Of a DNA stretch of 64,000 nt, positions 49,501-55,500 are shown piece by piece. The notes beneath the pieces were generated by a model, which saw nothing but the letters and a program-made list of their open reading frames with translations, was not told where the DNA came from and did no database searches. The stretch covers positions 31,341,206-31,405,205 of the forward strand of contig JAYGXS010000004.1 of the NCBI GenBank assembly GCA_036362985.1. Direction: 5' to 3'. This stretch comes from Ligula intestinalis. Taxonomy: Eukaryota > Platyhelminthes > Cestoda > Diphyllobothriidea > Diphyllobothriidae. Positions within the stretch are counted from its first letter, which is position 1, and each line of letters opens with the position of its first letter. Made by a program: the position numbers and the translations under genes.

Positions 49501-52500
49501 CTGGCAAGAGTGATGTCCGGGGGGGGGGGGGCTGAGAATGGGGTAACAAAACTCAATTTCATAATTTATTGCTTTGTAGACTGACGGAAAAAAGTTCTTT
49601 GGTGCATCTGATAAGCACACACACATCGTGAACAGGCGACATGTAAAGAGTCATATGTCTAAGTTCCGAATCTTTACGATTTCAACCGGTTTCCGCCCTT
49701 AAAACGCTCGATGACCATTGGTTTCGCAGGCGTCACAGGTGTCTGCGCTGTGAACTTAACAGTCACCATCAAGTCAGCCCTCACGTTACTGAAGGAGGCA
49801 TACAAGGCAACTAACCCATTACCTCCCATAGTTTTAATCACTTTGATTTTTGTTATGAAACTTGGATACCTATGACTTTTTCAAACTTGTATATAAATTA
49901 ATTTAGAGAGATTTTAAAAAAAATCTCATGTGGATATCAGAGAAATATACCTAATAGATATGGCATGAAGGTTGAATATGCGTATATACAGACAGATAAT
50001 TACAAAAGCTCTTAATTTTTAAGTGATCTCATATAAGATCACCGAGAGGTAATAGGTTAAGTTCGGTTCCGCAACAGATTGTCCCTTTGTAATACACTAA
50101 AGCACCATGCGATCATTACCAGTCTAAAAGAAATTCACGAGAACCAGAATGGCCCTACCATCAAAAGATGATTAATATTTCTTCTGGAAAGTCTTGAATA
50201 CCGTCAGAATAGTGCCAATCTGCTGTGAGATTGATTCACCTATTCACAATGAGATGGTGAAACTATAGAAGAAATAGAGCCTTTAGTGATCGGTCAAACA
50301 ACTGTAGGATACCCATGTCAACGTGTTTATCGCCAATCATGGAGACCGGGCTATGGTTAACTTCTATGAATGGCAAAAGTTAATGAAGTTCTTAAGTCCC
50401 TTCAACCCGCTGTAATCGAAATCTCTTGCCATTCGGTGCAATTGATTTTTCTAGCAATTACAATGTCTGCCATTAGAATTCGAAAAGCCAGCAGCAAGGC
50501 TGTATTTTTGGGCAGAGGGTAAAAGCTAGTGAAACAAACAGGATAAAATTATGGACTCATTTTAAATCGCGGTAATAGTTACCGTAGTCCCACATGACTG
50601 AGCGACCGAAAATCAGGGCCCTCTGTTTGCTAGTGTATATGGTGTTACGCACAAACCAATACCGTTTTTTACCATGCAGTTCATCGTCAGTTATAGTAAG
50701 CGCCTACAGTTCAAACAGTCTCTGGACGTTCTATTAGGACTTTTATAAAATAATTGGAAGCGTTGGATTATGAAGTTTAGCGGCCATGATATGAATACCG
50801 ATGAAACTTTTAACAAAAACGCAGACTCGCAGGTTAACTAATCCTCAGAGAGCTCTATCGTGGCCATTTTGTACAGGACAGTGGAGAAGAACATACAACT
50901 GCCGCTGGTAGACGTCCCAATTCATCTTATGAATTCATTCTACCTCGAAAACAGTGGTATCGGGGACGACAGCGAGAATATTTGTCACAGCAACGCGTTC
51001 GGTAAAAATTTACATCAATATTGCAGGAACCATGAGCTAAAAACACGGAAGACTCAGAAAAGGAAGTTGAAAAAGCAGCTCTTCCCATGCAGTTGAACGG
51101 ACAAGGGAAAAAAACACCGTCCAGACTTCTGCTAAGGAAGAATTTAACGACAAAGCTGCTTGCCTGCTGGCCACTCACCTAGACCCTGAATGTTGCCTCG
51201 TAGTAGTAAGCTTGCATTAAACGAACTAGTTTTTGTGGCTTGGCAGCGTATTGTACAAGGAAATTCAAAGGGTCAGAGGAAAAAGCAAAGCCAATACTCC
51301 TTAGAACGAAGCGGTTGCGTTTCTAGCAGCAATGTTGGTGTTTGATGATTAATCGTGTAAGTTCTGCAAATATTCCCATGGTTCATTTGGAAAGGCTATT
51401 CGGCAAACATGTTTTCAGCAATCCATCATCAGACCAGTAAAATCGTAGGGGTAATGAAAATCGTACAATTGGATAGGGTTGAAAGGGGTCACACAAGTAT
51501 TACCATGCCTTTATTTCCTAAAGCTTGCTGTCTATAGACTACGTAGAGGCCAACTAGAGTATCCGTCTGTAGCTTGGACTTTACAGAACGTCTACTCATA
51601 TCCTCTCGATCCCAGCAGGGAGATTGCACCTCGGTTTATGCTATTCCGAGAAAATACATGTTTGCGGCTCGGAGCACATCAGGGATTTCCTTGATTTCCG
51701 CCCTCTCACCTCTGTCCACCAAAAGCTGTGTCACATTTTACTAGGTTTGAGCTGGGATACTGCTGCTAGAGGTAATATGCTACTGCTAAGAATGTTACCT
51801 CTAGTAATCATGCTGAGGAAGGCCAGCGGATAGTAGATTCTAGTAATATATTCCTTTAATTGTATCAATAGCTGACATGCATCCTATTTTATTCAGCAAG
51901 CATAACAGATGGGAATATGAGCTTACGCACGTCCTAAGCTTCACCCGGGCTGATTTGTAAGACACCCGGTTGGTAAGTAAGACTGTCATCACTCTAACAC
52001 ATCATTTTAATATGGTAAGTAGTCAAATTGTCAGAGGATAAAATTTAGGCATGTGAATAAATAAATGCTGTGGGGTGTTCAACGACCGCCACACAAGCGT
52101 GAGTGATCTTAGGCGCCCCGATGAACGGGCACGAGCATTGTCTGCCCGCTGCAAGTCATTGATGAGAGTCTTACTTCCCAACCAGGCATGAATGTTTGCC
52201 GGGTGTGCTTGTGCTGTGCTGTCAGAAGACGTTTACACGAGCCCTTTCACGTACTTGACCGACGCCGATGCCAGGTGACAATCGCATATCGCCCCCACGC
52301 TCTAGTGGCAGTCGTTCACGTCGTACATGTGGCAGTAATTATCACTCCACGTATCTGACCCCTGATAAATGCTCATAACCTATCCTTATTTCCCCGCACC
52401 TCCACCAGCGCCTCCCCCAGCGCAAGGACCTCTATACGCTGATCTCGCCGTGCGTGTAACGTGAAAACGAAGTGATGTAATCAAAAGAACCTTATTAGCC

Positions 52501-55500
52501 CTGTCTAACTGTACAGTTTTTATTATCCATGTGCTGGCCTGACGATGAATGCTGAAAACATGTGCTTGTCGAATAGACTAAAAAATTGATAAGTTATGAT
52601 TAGTAAACCTGCACAACAGTGGGAATTTACTCTCGGTACATCTTGTGCATGGGCTCTAAAACGAAAGGTAGCGAGTAAGGTAGACGACACTCATCTATTT
52701 CTTGTTATTTGAATGCGGAGTATGTCACGCTAGGTGTTACAATTCGATGTATGTCTCTCTTAGATGCAAATAAATAACTCTTAGTGTGCGTATATTCTCC
52801 AGTTTCCTTACATATGGCCTGATGGATGGGTTCATTTTTCTGATATTACCACTGAAGAAATAGTGAGCAACCATCTCCAATTGCAATGCTTTGACATTTT
52901 CAGCGTCTTAAGTGCCTCAAGGTGATATTCATTAACTGTGGTCTGCAGTCGCGGTTATAATTGGGCCAGTTTTTCCGGATCTAGATGATCCTACCTGTAG
53001 ACTGCTCGACAATATTCAGAGGTTCGTACTAAAAAGTTCCTTATTTATATCATCAGCATTCGGGGATGAGACGTAATAGACGACAGATATGACATGAATA
53101 GAATTAATGTGTAGGTGCACGGTCTTAACGGTTTTCAGAACACAAGAGGAACGTTGAGCTCGCACATTTATTCACCAAGAAGGAATGACGTGTACACGTT
53201 GACCTGGATATGCGGAACAAAAATGATACTGTGTCGATGATCTTCGTCAGATGCACCGCATTCATAAGCGCTTGCACGTAAGTACTGCATGAACATTAAG
53301 TTGTCCAGCGCACATCCAGTAGGTAATCGGTGCTTATATTGAAATGTGTGGCTGCTCGCAATATAAGACTCTGCACTACCGTTGCACCAGCATATTCTCC
53401 GATTCCCCTGTACAATGCGGATAGTTCGCTTGAAGATGGTCAGTTTGCATACGTATCAGGTGATAACGTCTGGAAACGCCAGCTCCATCGCAAGCTGTAC
53501 CAAAAATGGAATCTATCAAATGAGGATTTAGCATAAGGTGGAGATTCGGTGATTGGGTGCAAATGGGATTACCTAATACTAAACTTTTTATCTGGGTAGT
53601 GATGCAACTTACAAGACGGGAGAGATGATGGTACAATTCATTTAAAAGTTTTTCGTATTCATAATCTACCCACATCGTAGTCAAACTCTGAAATTTTCTA
53701 GGACGTTCGGCTGCCAGACTTCAGTTCTTCGGCTCTTGTTGTCATTGTCTCTGTCGGCCCGCGACTGTTGCTTCATGAGATCTGATATCTCGTTTTTTTT
53801 GCAGCCAGTCTTCGTTGAAATGAGATTTATCGTCCGTCACCTGTGGGCACGTAGTCAGTCGGTAGTTAGGTTGGTGGGCAAGGGTAGTGTCCCTAGATTC
53901 TTGTATTTAAAAGCTTCCTTCTATGAACTATGAGACGTGGTCATGCATGGAGCAGTAACTTGCCACCTGCCGGTTTCAGCACAGGATATGTGAACTCCTT
54001 TCTTCTAATCTAGCTGGCCGATCGATTGATCACAACAAAGCTGATAGGCAGCCAGAAAATCTCCCCGCTCTTGCTAACCAATGAGATTAGACGGCCGCTG
54101 AACTAAGTCCAATGTAAAGACACCTTGTACTACATCTTCTCCGAGTCCGGCATTGACGGATGAGGAAATCTTTTTAGCCAATCAATGATGTGGGTGAATT
54201 AAGGTAGAACTCACCGTGAACTGCCCTTTGGCCTTTTACTCTTCAGCTTATTTACCCTAAGCAATGCAAAGTCTGCCATTGACGCATCATCATGAAGGCA
54301 CATTCTCAAGAAATAACGATATTACAAAATAGAATAGTTGGAATGAATTTTGTTAGCAGTTTATGTAGAAATGTCAAGCAAATTAGCACCGAAAGTTTGA
54401 TTTGTGTGAAATGTTTTCGACCTGTGTTGCGCCTCCGCAACATCAACAGCTCTGTTTCATGTTGAAGATACATATTCTGTTGTGTTAGCACAACCGGTTA
54501 AGTTCAAAAAACGGTGTTTTTTGTCGGACTGTTTCATGGACAATTTATGATATAGAACGGGCACAGGTGCCCCCAGGGCCTTCCAGACTCGCAAGCTTCA
54601 ATTAAAAATTCCCATTAACAGGTAACACCGTTCGCTTTTATTCAAAACTTGTCGCTCACTGTTGCAGGATCACTTATTTCCTCACGTTAATGTTCAAACG
54701 AAGTTAGTGCCTGAGAAGGTTTAGAAGCGCAGGACCCGTAGTGACACAATCCCGCGTGCAACGCTTAATCTCTCGCCTTTCGTGACTGTAAGCATCAGCG
54801 CATGAGTGTCTACCGGCCCAAGTCCGATCTGGCCAATCACCTTCAAAGCTGACCCATGCATGACCTCACTGTGACGACTACTGGACTCTCATACTTCAGA
54901 CGCTGCCATTCTGGGGAACGGATGCATGTTTGTCCGACTGTCATCGTCCGCCAAACTATTCTCCAATACCTATGTATAGAATATTATTTCCCCCGCCTTG
55001 CTTCCCACTTCTTGTCTTCTCGCACGAAACCGGGCCTGAAGATGGCAGCGACTAGGTTCTTTTCGAATAACTTAAACCACTGCGACGGATCTACTGCATG
55101 TCAGCGAAAAGCAATTCGCGAACCTAACTAATAGGGGGACTTCGTTCAATCTTTCATTCCGAAGATCTTGAGCTACTTCTAGTCGGTTAGATAAATGACG
55201 TCAATACCAGGCCACCAGCACAGGTAATTAGCCATAAAAATAGGCATTTATATGCGGTTAAAGAATGGTTGAGTAAGTATTAGACTGATGACAGTGTCAA
55301 ACCACAGTACTTCACGCTTGCTGCTGTTAGTTGAGGTGGGCAGTTGCTATTGCTAACGCATTTTTCTGTTAAACTGTGTTCACATTAGGTATTTTTTAAA
55401 CCTAGCTATTTGACTCCACACTTGAAGCCTTTGGGAGGAAGCACAAGTGTTTGGCCAACATGGCCACGGCAGCACAAATTCTTGCAAATAAAACGGAACA

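Larger units (their letters stand above)
47714..55405 (+). other. Intron 7
   Basis: Holds the PLE with inverted arms at 47.8-48.5 kb and R1-family hammerhead copies at 51.4 and 52.5 kb. Elsewhere (48.6-51.3 and 52.6-55.4 kb) nothing is recognised except a run of 13 G at 49519-49531 and a short GT repeat near 49062. Confidence 0.6.

Noticed and set aside
50021..50042. Hairpin GTGATCT...AAGATCAC
   Set aside because: Short, AT-rich and expected by chance; no poly-T or other signal makes it a terminator.
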